From NCBI GenBank assembly GCA_949451265.1, contig CASTQR010000010.1, positions 1 through 19,968 on the forward strand: a DNA stretch of 19,968 bases. The letters are read 5' to 3'. Numbering within the stretch: the stretch's first letter is position 1; every line of letters starts with the position of its first letter. Positions 1-6,675 of the stretch are shown one piece after another. The notes below the pieces were generated by a model, which did not search any database, had not been told where the DNA came from, and was given only the letters and a program-made list of their open reading frames with translations. The DNA is from an uncultured Eubacteriales bacterium. GTDB taxonomy: Bacteria > Bacillota_A > Clostridia > Oscillospirales > Oscillospiraceae. The position numbers and the translations under genes are program-made.

Positions 1-1241
1 TGCTGGGCAAGGAGGGCCAGGGCTTCAAGATCGCCATGGCCACCCTGGACGGCGGCCGCATCGGCATCGCCTCCCAGGCCCTGGGCATCGCCCAGGGGGC
101 CTATGAGTCCGCCGTGGAGTACGCCAAGGAGCGGATCCAGTTCGGCAAGCCCATCGGCTTCAACCAGGCCATCACCTTCAAGCTGGCGGACATGGCCACC
201 AAGCTGAAGTGCGCCCGGATGCTGGTGTACTCCGCCGCCGAGAAGAAGGAGGCCCACGAGCCCTACGGCGTGGACGCGGCTATGGCCAAGATGTACGCCT
301 CCGACATCGCCCTGGAGGTCACCAACGACGCGGTGCAGATCTTCGGCGGCACCGGCTTCCTCAAGGGCATGGACGTGGAGCGGATGTACCGGGACGCCAA
401 GATCACCACCATCTACGAGGGCACCAACGAGGTGCAGCGGATGGTCATCGGCGCGGCCATCATGGGCAAGCCCCCCAAGAGCGAGGGCGGCTCCTCCAGC
501 CGGGCCAAGAAGCCCGCCCCCGTCACCGGAGTGCGCAAGGGCCTCATCCTCAAGGAAGGCGACGCCAAGGAGCGGGTGGATGCCCTGGTGGCGGCCCTGA
601 AGAAGGACGGTTATGACTTCACCGTGGGCATCCCCATGGACACCCCCATCGCCGCGGCGGAGCGGGTGGTGTCCGCCGGCCAGGGCATCGGCTCCAAGGA
701 GAACATGAAGCTGATTGAGGATCTGGCCAAGGCGGCGGGCGCGGCCATCGGTTCCAGCCGTCCCGTGGCGGAGACCCACAAGTATGTGCCCCTGAACCGC
801 TACGTGGGTATGTCCGGCCAGAAGTTCAAGGGGAACCTGTACATCGCCTGCGGCATCTCCGGCGCCATCCAGCATCTGAAGGGCATCAAGGACGCCTCCA
901 CCATCGTGGCCATCAACAAGAGCTCCAACGCCCCCATCTTCAAGAACTGCGACTACGGCATCGTGGGCGACGTGAACGAGATCCTGCCCCTGCTGGCGGA
1001 GGCCCTGGGGCTGGAGGAGAAGCAGCCCGCGCCCCCCATGGTGAAGATGAAGCGGCCCCCGGTGCCCAAGCCCGAGCCCATCGGCCCCCGGTACGTCTGC
1101 GGCGGCTGCGGCTACGAGTACGTGCCCGAGCTGGGCGACCCCGACGCCGAGGTGGCCCCCGGCACCCTGTTCAAGGATCTGCCCGAGGGCTGGGTGTGCC
1201 CGGAGTGCGCCGAGGCCAAGGAGATGTTTATTGAGGCGTGA
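1..1241 (+). CDS. Acyl-CoA dehydrogenase / EtfA FAD domain / rubredoxin fusion (5' end outside window)
   Basis: The reading frame is open from position 3 to the TGA at 1239-1241 and has no start in the window, so the N-terminal part of the dehydrogenase is missing only because of the window edge. Numbering residues from the internal Met at position 36, three modules are visible. Residues 1-145 are an acyl-CoA dehydrogenase C-terminal helical domain, with the QIFGGTGF and YEGTNEVQR motifs; E128 is at the place of the catalytic base of the short-chain/butyryl-CoA class. After a Ser/Lys/Pro linker, residues ~205-330 resemble the FAD-binding C-terminal domain of EtfA ([42 protein letters not shown]). 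Residues 353-401 are a rubredoxin with CGGC (C355, C358) and CPEC (C388, C391). Role inferred: acyl-CoA/enoyl-CoA oxidoreduction with built-in electron transfer through FAD to a rubredoxin iron. No EtfB or EtfA N-terminal domain is seen here. It is followed 42 bp later by a flavodiiron protein, a known rubredoxin partner. Confidence 0.9.
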   Translation, partial: LGKEGQGFKIAMATLDGGRIGIASQALGIAQGAYESAVEYAKERIQFGKPIGFNQAITFKLADMATKLKCARMLVYSAAEKKEAHEPYGVDAAMAKMYASDIALEVTNDAVQIFGGTGFLKGMDVERMYRDAKITTIYEGTNEVQRMVIGAAIMGKPPKSEGGSSSRAKKPAPVTGVRKGLILKEGDAKERVDALVAALKKDGYDFTVGIPMDTPIAAAERVVSAGQGIGSKENMKLIEDLAKAAGAAIGSSRPVAETHKYVPLNRYVGMSGQKFKGNLYIACGISGAIQHLKGIKDASTIVAINKSSNAPIFKNCDYGIVGDVNEILPLLAEALGLEEKQPAPPMVKMKRPPVPKPEPIGPRYVCGGCGYEYVPELGDPDAEVAPGTLFKDLPEGWVCPECAEAKEMFIEA

Positions 1242-1283
1242 GCGCGGAGCCGTCACTTTCATTAACATAAAGGAGGAACATCT

Positions 1284-2501
1284 ATGTACTGCGTGCGCAG
1301 TGTTACCGATAATCTGTACTGGGTGGGCGCCAACGACCACCGCCTGCACCTGTTTGAGAACATCCATCCCATCCCCCGGGGCGTGAGCTATAACGCCTAT
1401 CTGCTGCTGGACAAGTCCACCGTCCTGTTCGACACCGTGGACTGGTCCGCCTGCCGCCAGCTGCTGGAGAACATGGAGCACCTGCTGGGCGACCGGCCCC
1501 TGGACTACCTGCTGATCAACCACATGGAGCCCGACCACGGCGCGTCCATCGAGGAGATCCTGATCCGCTGGCCCAACGTGAAGGTCATCTCCACCGAGAA
1601 GGCGTTCATGCTGATGCGGCAGTTCGGCTTCCACATCGACGGCCACGAGCTGATCCAGGTCAAAGAGGGGGACACCTTCTCCTTCGGCGATCATACCGTC
1701 ACCTTCGTGGAGGCCCCCATGGTCCACTGGCCCGAGGCCATGGTCACCTTCGACCTCACCAACGGCGTGCTGTTCGCCGCCGACGCCTTCGGCTCCTTCG
1801 GCGCCCTGGACGGCAAGCTGTTCGCCGATGAGGTGAATTTCGACCGGGACTGGATCGACGACGCCCGCCGCTATCTCACCAACATCGTGGGCAAGTACGG
1901 CCCCCACGTCCAGCTCCTGCTGAAGAAGGCCGGCGGCATCCTGGACAAGATCAAGTTCATCTGCCCCCTCCACGGGCCTGTCTGGCGCGAGGATCTGATG
2001 TATTTCATCGACAAGTATGACAAGTGGAGCAAGTACCAGCCCGAGGAGGATGGCGTGCTGATCGCCTACGCCTCCATGTACGGCAACACGGAGTCCGCTG
2101 CCCAGGCCCTGGCCTCCAAGCTGTGCGAGAAGGGCTGCACCAATGTCTGGGTCTACGACGTGTCCAACACCCACGTGTCCCAGCTGGTGAGCGAGTCCTT
2201 CCGGCTCAGCCACCTGGTGTTCGCCTCCGTCACCTACAACCTGGGCATTTACCCCGTCATGCACGACTACCTGATGCACCTGAAGGCCCTGAACTTCCAG
2301 AACCGCACCTGCGCCATCATTGAGAACGGCTCCTGGGCGGTGAAGTCCGGCGACCTGATGCAGAAGTTCCTGGAGGACGAGATGAAGAACATGACCGTCC
2401 TCAACGACCGGCTCACCCTGGCCTCCGCCCTCCACCCCGACAAGGAGCTGGAGCTGGACGCCTTGGCCGACGCCATCATCGAGTCCATGGCGAAGGAGTA
2501 A
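1284..2501 (+). CDS. fprA: FprA-type flavodiiron protein (O2/NO reductase)
   Basis: This is a cytosolic flavodiiron (A-type flavoprotein) enzyme that reduces O2 to water and/or NO to N2O with electrons from rubredoxin, protecting anaerobes. The N-terminal metallo-beta-lactamase-like domain (~1-250) carries the full diiron ligand set: H80-x-E82-x-D84-H85 (HMEPDH), H148, D167 and H230. The C-terminal flavodoxin domain (~257-403) begins with VLIAYASMYGNTES, the FMN phosphate loop. The length (405 aa) is normal for the two-domain class, without a fused rubredoxin or NAD(P)H reductase. The start is fixed by AAAGGAGGA about 7 bases upstream of the ATG. The gene follows the rubredoxin-containing fusion by 42 bp with no terminator between, so the two are probably co-transcribed and the upstream rubredoxin domain is the obvious candidate donor. 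The choice between O2 and NO as true substrate cannot be read from the sequence. Confidence 0.95.
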   Translation: MYCVRSVTDNLYWVGANDHRLHLFENIHPIPRGVSYNAYLLLDKSTVLFDTVDWSACRQLLENMEHLLGDRPLDYLLINHMEPDHGASIEEILIRWPNVKVISTEKAFMLMRQFGFHIDGHELIQVKEGDTFSFGDHTVTFVEAPMVHWPEAMVTFDLTNGVLFAADAFGSFGALDGKLFADEVNFDRDWIDDARRYLTNIVGKYGPHVQLLLKKAGGILDKIKFICPLHGPVWREDLMYFIDKYDKWSKYQPEEDGVLIAYASMYGNTESAAQALASKLCEKGCTNVWVYDVSNTHVSQLVSESFRLSHLVFASVTYNLGIYPVMHDYLMHLKALNFQNRTCAIIENGSWAVKSGDLMQKFLEDEMKNMTVLNDRLTLASALHPDKELELDALADAIIESMAKE

Positions 2502-2517
2502 TCCCAACAACGAAAGA

Positions 2518-2551
2518 GGGAGGCACGGCGGTTTGCCGTGCCTCCCCTTTT
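2518..2551 (+). terminator. Rho-independent terminator of the fprA operon
   Basis: A 12-bp perfect stem (2518-2529 with 2535-2546), a 5-base loop and then CTTTT lie 16 bases after the fprA stop. On the opposite strand the stem is followed by only a weak T tract, so it may also slow transcription arriving from the convergent PepSY gene. Confidence 0.9.
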
Positions 2552-2563
2552 GCTTGTTCTGGT

Positions 2564-3775
2564 TCAGTCCCGCTCGAATTTCAGCACCGCGCCGGAGGTT
2601 CCGTCGATCTCGAACTCGTACTCCAGGCCGTCCTTGTAAAACTCGATCTCGTAGATGAGCCGGCCGTCATCGTAGTCCCGCTCCACCTTGGTGAATACCA
2701 CGTCCCCGGCGGCACAGCCCGCGTGGTTCAAAGCGGCGCTTTTCGCCGCCTCCGCGCCGATGTCCGCCCCGGTCTGGGTTCCGGTGGTTCCTCCATGGTG
2801 GCTCCCGGAGGTGTGGTGGGCCTCGCACTGCTTGCTGTATACGGTTCCATGGTGGGCGTGGATCTCGTATTCGTACTTGTGGGTGGAGGTGTAGAACTCC
2901 AGCTCATACACCGGCACCCCGTCCTCATAGTCCATCCGCACCTTGGTGAACTGGGCGTCCCCGGCGGACACGCCCGCGTCCGCCAGCGCGGCCTGCTTCG
3001 CCGCGTCCGATCCGATAAAGGAATTGGACGGCTGGGTGGGCCGGGGGGCCTGGGTGGCGGGAGGCTGGGTGGCGGGAGCGGGGGTGGGCTTCGCCGTGGC
3101 GGGGGGCTGGGTGGCGGGAGACTGGGTGGCGGGTGTCTGAGTGGCCGGAGGAGCTGTCTGGACGGGGGGCGGGGTGCCCGCCGGATCCTGGCTCACATAG
3201 GTGGTGGTCTTTTTGCTGTACACCGCCCCGGTCTGCCCGTTGATCTCATACTCGTATTCCACGTTCCCGCCGTAGAACTTGAACTCAAAGACGGGGACGC
3301 CCCCCTCCATGTCCTGCTTTGCCTCGGCAAAGACGGCCTGTTCCCGGGCTACCCCCGCGTCCGCCAGGGCGATGTCCCTGGCTTCCTCTAACGTGATGGT
3401 TCCGGCCACGGGGACGCTGTTCCCCGGCCCCATCACCGTCTTCTGCTCCTTCTTCACCACCGAGCCGTCGGCGGCGTTGATCTTGTATTCGTACTCCGTC
3501 TCCCCGGCCAGGAACGCCACCTCGTACACAAAGGTTCCCTGATACCGCTCATACTTCACCTTGACAGCCTGGGCGGAGGCGGGATCCACCCCGGCATCGG
3601 CAAAGGCGAAGTTCTGGGCCGCCTCCCTGCCGATGGCGGTGCTCTGCTCCGGCCCCCCCGCCCCGTTGGCGATCATCACGATACACACGCCGGCGGTCAC
3701 CAGAATGACGCAGAGGCAGGCCACCGCCAGCGCGGCCCGCTTGGGGGTGGAGAACAGTTCCTTGAAGTTGGGCAT
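2564..3775 (-). CDS. Membrane-anchored protein with four PepSY repeats
   Basis: A 403-aa protein with one N-terminal membrane segment (~14-36; signal anchor, no lipobox Cys seen) and an exported body. Four PepSY-like repeats are visible at about 47-110, 125-190, 253-315 and 337-402. Each has a helix rich in Ala with the pattern A..DAGV, then strands of the type VY.EF...YEYEI and a G.V.SK end. Repeats 2 and 3 are separated by a Pro/Thr/Gln linker (194-252, TQPPAT-like units). Repeats 3 and 4 are separated by a His/Gly/Thr linker (316-336) with several His pairs and one Cys. PepSY domains are known from peptidase propeptides and are thought to inhibit proteases or act at the cell envelope; the exact role here is unknown. 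It starts 36 bp after the amylosucrase-like gene on the same strand, with a good AAGGAG before the ATG, so it is probably the second gene of that operon. That pairing is not an obvious functional match. Confidence 0.85.
   Translation of the reverse strand: MPNFKELFSTPKRAALAVACLCVILVTAGVCIVMIANGAGGPEQSTAIGREAAQNFAFADAGVDPASAQAVKVKYERYQGTFVYEVAFLAGETEYEYKINAADGSVVKKEQKTVMGPGNSVPVAGTITLEEARDIALADAGVAREQAVFAEAKQDMEGGVPVFEFKFYGGNVEYEYEINGQTGAVYSKKTTTYVSQDPAGTPPPVQTAPPATQTPATQSPATQPPATAKPTPAPATQPPATQAPRPTQPSNSFIGSDAAKQAALADAGVSAGDAQFTKVRMDYEDGVPVYELEFYTSTHKYEYEIHAHHGTVYSKQCEAHHTSGSHHGGTTGTQTGADIGAEAAKSAALNHAGCAAGDVVFTKVERDYDDGRLIYEIEFYKDGLEYEFEIDGTSGAVLKFERD
3050..3133 (-). repeat. In-frame Pro/Thr linker repeats in the PepSY gene
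   Basis: Four identical copies of the 12-mer CTGGGTGGCGGG (+ strand) lie at 3050-3061, 3065-3076, 3107-3118 and 3122-3133, with start-to-start spacings of 15, 42 and 15 bases. All spacings are multiples of three, so copy-number change would lengthen or shorten the ATQPP-type linker without a frameshift. The tract is a likely site of length variation between strains. Confidence 0.8.
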
Positions 3776-3811
3776 AGCTTTCTCCTTTCCAGGGCCGGGG
3801 ATGGTTTTCTC

Positions 3812-5659
3812 CTATTCCTGTGCCGTCCCAGGCCCTGTCCTCAGGCACAGGCAGTATTGGTAGGGCTCCAGCGCCCGGTGATCGCAGGCGCAGGGCTGGC
3901 TGGTGATCAGATCCGTGTAGTCCCCATCCAGCCCATCCATCCAAACCTCCCGGGTGTCCCCGGTGAAGTTGAACAGGCACACCAGCGTCTCGTCCCCCGT
4001 CCGGCGGACCAGGGCCAGCACCCCGTCATCGTGGGTGTCCCAGGTGGAGACGGACGCAGCCGGGCCAAAGCAGGGCTGTTCCGTTCGCAGCGTTTCCAGC
4101 TGCCGCAGGCCGTCCCACACCCGCTGCTGCACCGTGCCGGGCTGGGAGCGGAGGGCGGCGTTGTCCCAGTTGAAGGGGGTGCGGTGGAGGTTGCGGCTGT
4201 CCTCCCGGAGGATGGGATCATCGTGGTAGCCGTAGCCGTTCACCTGGGCGATCTCGTCCCCGCTGGACAGCATAGGGAAGCCCGCCATGGACATGACGGC
4301 GGCGTGCATGAGCAAATCCCGCCGGACGCCCAGGGCCACCTGGGCCTCGTCCCCCTCGAAGCCGCCCTTCTCGATGCCGCACAGGCTGGCGGTGGTGCCG
4401 CAGGTACGGGCATCCTGGGTGGCGGGGTTGTAGTTGTAACGCTCGCCCCGGGCATAGCTGCCGGGGAAGCTGCCCTCGAAGAACTCGTAGAGGAATTTCT
4501 TGTGGGCCACCGGGTCCATGCCCAAGGTTCTGCCGTACTCCTCGTTGAGGCCCCAGCCGATGTCATCGTGGCACCGGAGATAGTTCACAAAGCAGCAGTG
4601 GGCGGGCAGGGCGTGGAGGTCGTCCAGCTGGCGCTTGAGCTGGCGCACGTCTCCGGAGGCCAGGGCGCTCCACTGGGTGGCCATGGTGGAGGCGTTGTAG
4701 AGCAGATGGCACTCCGGCTTTTCCACCGTGCCGAAGTAGGGAGCCAGCTCCCTGGGGGCCATCACCACCTCGCCCTTGAGGATCACACCGGGGCAGACGC
4801 ATTCCGTCACCAGACGGATCATCCGCATGATGGTATGCACCTGGGGCAGGTTCCGGCAGGTGGTGCCCATCTGCTTCCAAAGGTAGGGCACCGCGTCGAT
4901 GCGCAGCACCTCCACCCCCAGGTTGGCAAGATGGAGCATACTGCCCACCATGTCGTTGAACACCGCCGGGTTGCGGTAGTTCAGGTCCCACTGGTAGGGG
5001 TGGAAGGAGGAGCAGACATATTTGCCCATCTCCTCCACGAAGATAAAACTGCCGGGGGCGGTCTCCGGAAACACGTCGGGGATGGTTTTCTCCATCTCCC
5101 GGGGAATGTCCGGGCTGTCAAAGCAGATATAGCGGTCCATATACTCCTGTTCCCCGGCCTTGGCCCGCACCGCCCACTGGTGGGTGTCGGCGGTGTGGTT
5201 GATGACGAAGTCCAGGCACAGGCTCATCCCCCGGCGGCGCATGGCGGCGGCCAGCTCGCTCAGGTCCTCGTTGGTGCCCAAGGCGGGATCCACCTGTTCA
5301 AAGTCCTCCACGGCGTACCCGCCGTCGTTGTCCGGGTGGGGCATTTTCAGCAGGGGCATCAGGTGCAGATAGGTGATCCCCTGCTCCTTCAGGTAGCCCA
5401 GCTTGGACTGGACGCCCTTCAGATTCCCGGCGAACAGGTTGGTATACATGGTCACGCCCAGCATATTGCCTGCCCGGAACCAGTCCGGGTCGTCCTCCCG
5501 CTTCGTGTCCAGGCGGCGCAGGGCCTGGCTCCTGGCGTGGTAGAAGCCCTTCATCCGCTCCTTCAATTCGTTCAGCCGGTCACGATCATTATACAACTCC
5601 ATGTAAAGCCAGTCAAGCTCATTCTGCCGGGCGGCCAGACGGCGCTCCATGTCGTTCAT
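3812..5659 (-). CDS. GH13 subfamily 4 amylosucrase-like enzyme
   Basis: A 615-aa cytosolic (no signal peptide) glycoside hydrolase family 13 protein. The motifs follow the amylosucrase / sucrose hydrolase subfamily in order: DGGYAV (~112-117), region I DFVINHT (150-156), WDLNYRNP (224-231), region II LRIDAV with nucleophile D255, WKQMGTTCRNLPQVH (261-275), region III LKGEVV with acid/base E297, region IV RCHDDIGW with D365, then GSYARGERYNYNP and GTTASLCG. Amylosucrases split sucrose and transfer glucose onto an alpha-glucan, releasing fructose; relatives mainly hydrolyse sucrose. D112 and R489 (DSRN) sit where, from memory, the Neisseria enzyme has the salt bridge that closes its sucrose pocket, which supports sucrose as substrate. 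An AGGAG lies 10 bases before the chosen ATG. Transferase versus hydrolase activity cannot be decided. The gene is divergent from an AraC regulator and near an alpha-galactosidase that would produce sucrose from raffinose. Confidence 0.88.
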   Translation of the reverse strand: MNDMERRLAARQNELDWLYMELYNDRDRLNELKERMKGFYHARSQALRRLDTKREDDPDWFRAGNMLGVTMYTNLFAGNLKGVQSKLGYLKEQGITYLHLMPLLKMPHPDNDGGYAVEDFEQVDPALGTNEDLSELAAAMRRRGMSLCLDFVINHTADTHQWAVRAKAGEQEYMDRYICFDSPDIPREMEKTIPDVFPETAPGSFIFVEEMGKYVCSSFHPYQWDLNYRNPAVFNDMVGSMLHLANLGVEVLRIDAVPYLWKQMGTTCRNLPQVHTIMRMIRLVTECVCPGVILKGEVVMAPRELAPYFGTVEKPECHLLYNASTMATQWSALASGDVRQLKRQLDDLHALPAHCCFVNYLRCHDDIGWGLNEEYGRTLGMDPVAHKKFLYEFFEGSFPGSYARGERYNYNPATQDARTCGTTASLCGIEKGGFEGDEAQVALGVRRDLLMHAAVMSMAGFPMLSSGDEIAQVNGYGYHDDPILREDSRNLHRTPFNWDNAALRSQPGTVQQRVWDGLRQLETLRTEQPCFGPAASVSTWDTHDDGVLALVRRTGDETLVCLFNFTGDTREVWMDGLDGDYTDLITSQPCACDHRALEPYQYCLCLRTGPGTAQE

Positions 5660-5682
5660 CTTGCTCCATCTCCTTTTTGGGG

Positions 5683-5711
5683 TTGGTTTTCCCCCGGTTT
5701 TGTGATATCAT
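5683..5711 (+). promoter_or_regulatory. Promoter of the AraC regulator in the divergent intergenic region
   Basis: TTGGTT (5683-5688), a 17-base spacer and TATCAT (5706-5711) with an extended TGA just upstream. A possible opposite-strand -10, TATGAT (complement of 5707-5712), overlaps it almost exactly but lacks a convincing -35, so the amylosucrase-like promoter may need an activator. Two GGTTTT copies 11 bases apart (5685-5690 and 5696-5701) overlap the -35 zone and could be half-sites; this is only a suggestion. Confidence 0.6.
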
Positions 5712-5763
5712 ACGGGTACAAGCCGCCGGATTCGGCCCCGCGGCGGGAAAGGACGGGCTGTCT

Positions 5764-6618
5764 ATGCACGAATACTCCTTCTCCGTGTTCCCCAATGAGA
5801 ACTTTTTGGATCTGCGGCTGTTCCAGTACGGCTGGGAGCAGTGCGCCTCCCTCCACTCCTTCGGGCCCTTCGTCCGCAACCACTTCCTGTTCCACTACGT
5901 GATCTCCGGCCGGGGCTGCCTCCACTCCGACGGCCCCGACGGGGTTACCCGGTACTACGACCTGGGGGCCAACCAGGGCTTTTTGATCTGCCCCGGACAG
6001 GTGAACACCTACTACGCCGACAAGGACGACCCCTGGAAATACACCTGGCTGGAGTTTGGCGGGCTGCGGGCGGAGGAATACCTGGACGCCGCCGGCCTCA
6101 GCCTGGCCCAGCCCCTCTACCGTCCGGAGACCGTCCCCCAGGGGGAGGGGGTGCGGGATACCATGCTCTACATCGCCGATCACTCCCAGGCGTCCACCCT
6201 CCACCTCATTGGGCACCTGTGCCTGTTCTTGGACGGGCTGATCCAGTCCTCCGCCACCCGGCGGGAGCTTCACGGCACCCGGCTCCAGGATTTCTACATC
6301 CAGGAGGCGGTGAACTTCATGGAGCAGAACTACCGCCGGGAGCTCACCGTGGAGGAGATCGCGGACGTTTGCAGGCTCAACCGCAGCTATTTCAGCAAGC
6401 TGTTCCGGGAGAACATGGGCTGCCCGCCCCAGGAGTTTCTGATCCGCCTGCGCCTGTCCAAGGCGGCGGAGCAGATGCAGTCCACCAAGGCGTCCATCGG
6501 GGATATCTCCGCCGCCTGCGGCTACCCCAACCAGCTCCATTTTTCCCGTGCCTTCAAAAAGCGGTACGGGGTGTCCCCCCGGGAGTGGCGCACCCAGAAC
6601 CAGGGCCGGACAAGCTGA
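5764..6618 (+). CDS. AraC-family transcriptional regulator
   Basis: About 284 aa, using the ATG at 5764 (MHEYSF). The open frame continues back to 5677, but that would run into the promoter, and GAAAGGA lies ~11 bases before 5764. The N-terminal ~150 residues look like the cupin sensor domain of sugar-responsive AraC proteins (HFLFHYVISGRG, LICPGQVNTYYAD, WKYTWLEFGG). The C-terminal ~100 residues hold the two helix-turn-helix motifs (LTVEEIADVCRLNRSYFSKLFRE and IGDISAACGYPNQLHFSRAFKKRYGVSPREWR). Such proteins usually activate adjacent sugar genes (MsmR/RafR type) when bound to the sugar. It lies between the amylosucrase-like gene (divergent) and the alpha-galactosidase (convergent), so control of raffinose/melibiose-type genes is the natural inference. 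The inducer is unknown. Confidence 0.9.
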   Translation: MHEYSFSVFPNENFLDLRLFQYGWEQCASLHSFGPFVRNHFLFHYVISGRGCLHSDGPDGVTRYYDLGANQGFLICPGQVNTYYADKDDPWKYTWLEFGGLRAEEYLDAAGLSLAQPLYRPETVPQGEGVRDTMLYIADHSQASTLHLIGHLCLFLDGLIQSSATRRELHGTRLQDFYIQEAVNFMEQNYRRELTVEEIADVCRLNRSYFSKLFRENMGCPPQEFLIRLRLSKAAEQMQSTKASIGDISAACGYPNQLHFSRAFKKRYGVSPREWRTQNQGRTS

Positions 6619-6638
6619 TCCAGGCGTCATCGCGGGCA

Positions 6639-6675
6639 GGGCCCACAGCCGGAACCGGCTGTGGGCCCGTCTTTT
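6639..6675 (+). terminator. Terminator of the AraC gene
   Basis: A long GC-rich inverted repeat (6639-6652 with 6655-6668; the central bases form the loop) is followed by GTCTTTT. The T run overlaps the stop codon of the convergent alpha-galactosidase gene, leaving no free spacer. On the opposite strand there is no T tract after the stem. Confidence 0.8.

Noticed and set aside
3030..3170. Short regular repeats considered as a CRISPR array
   Set aside because: Units are 12 bases, irregularly spaced, in frame within a coding sequence and encode a Pro/Thr linker; there are no spacers or cas genes.
3857..5902. 681-codon + strand open frame antisense to the GH13_4 gene
   Set aside because: It mirrors the codon structure of a gene with clear catalytic motifs, has low-complexity Gly/His/Val content and no recognisable domain or RBS; long antisense frames are expected at this GC content.
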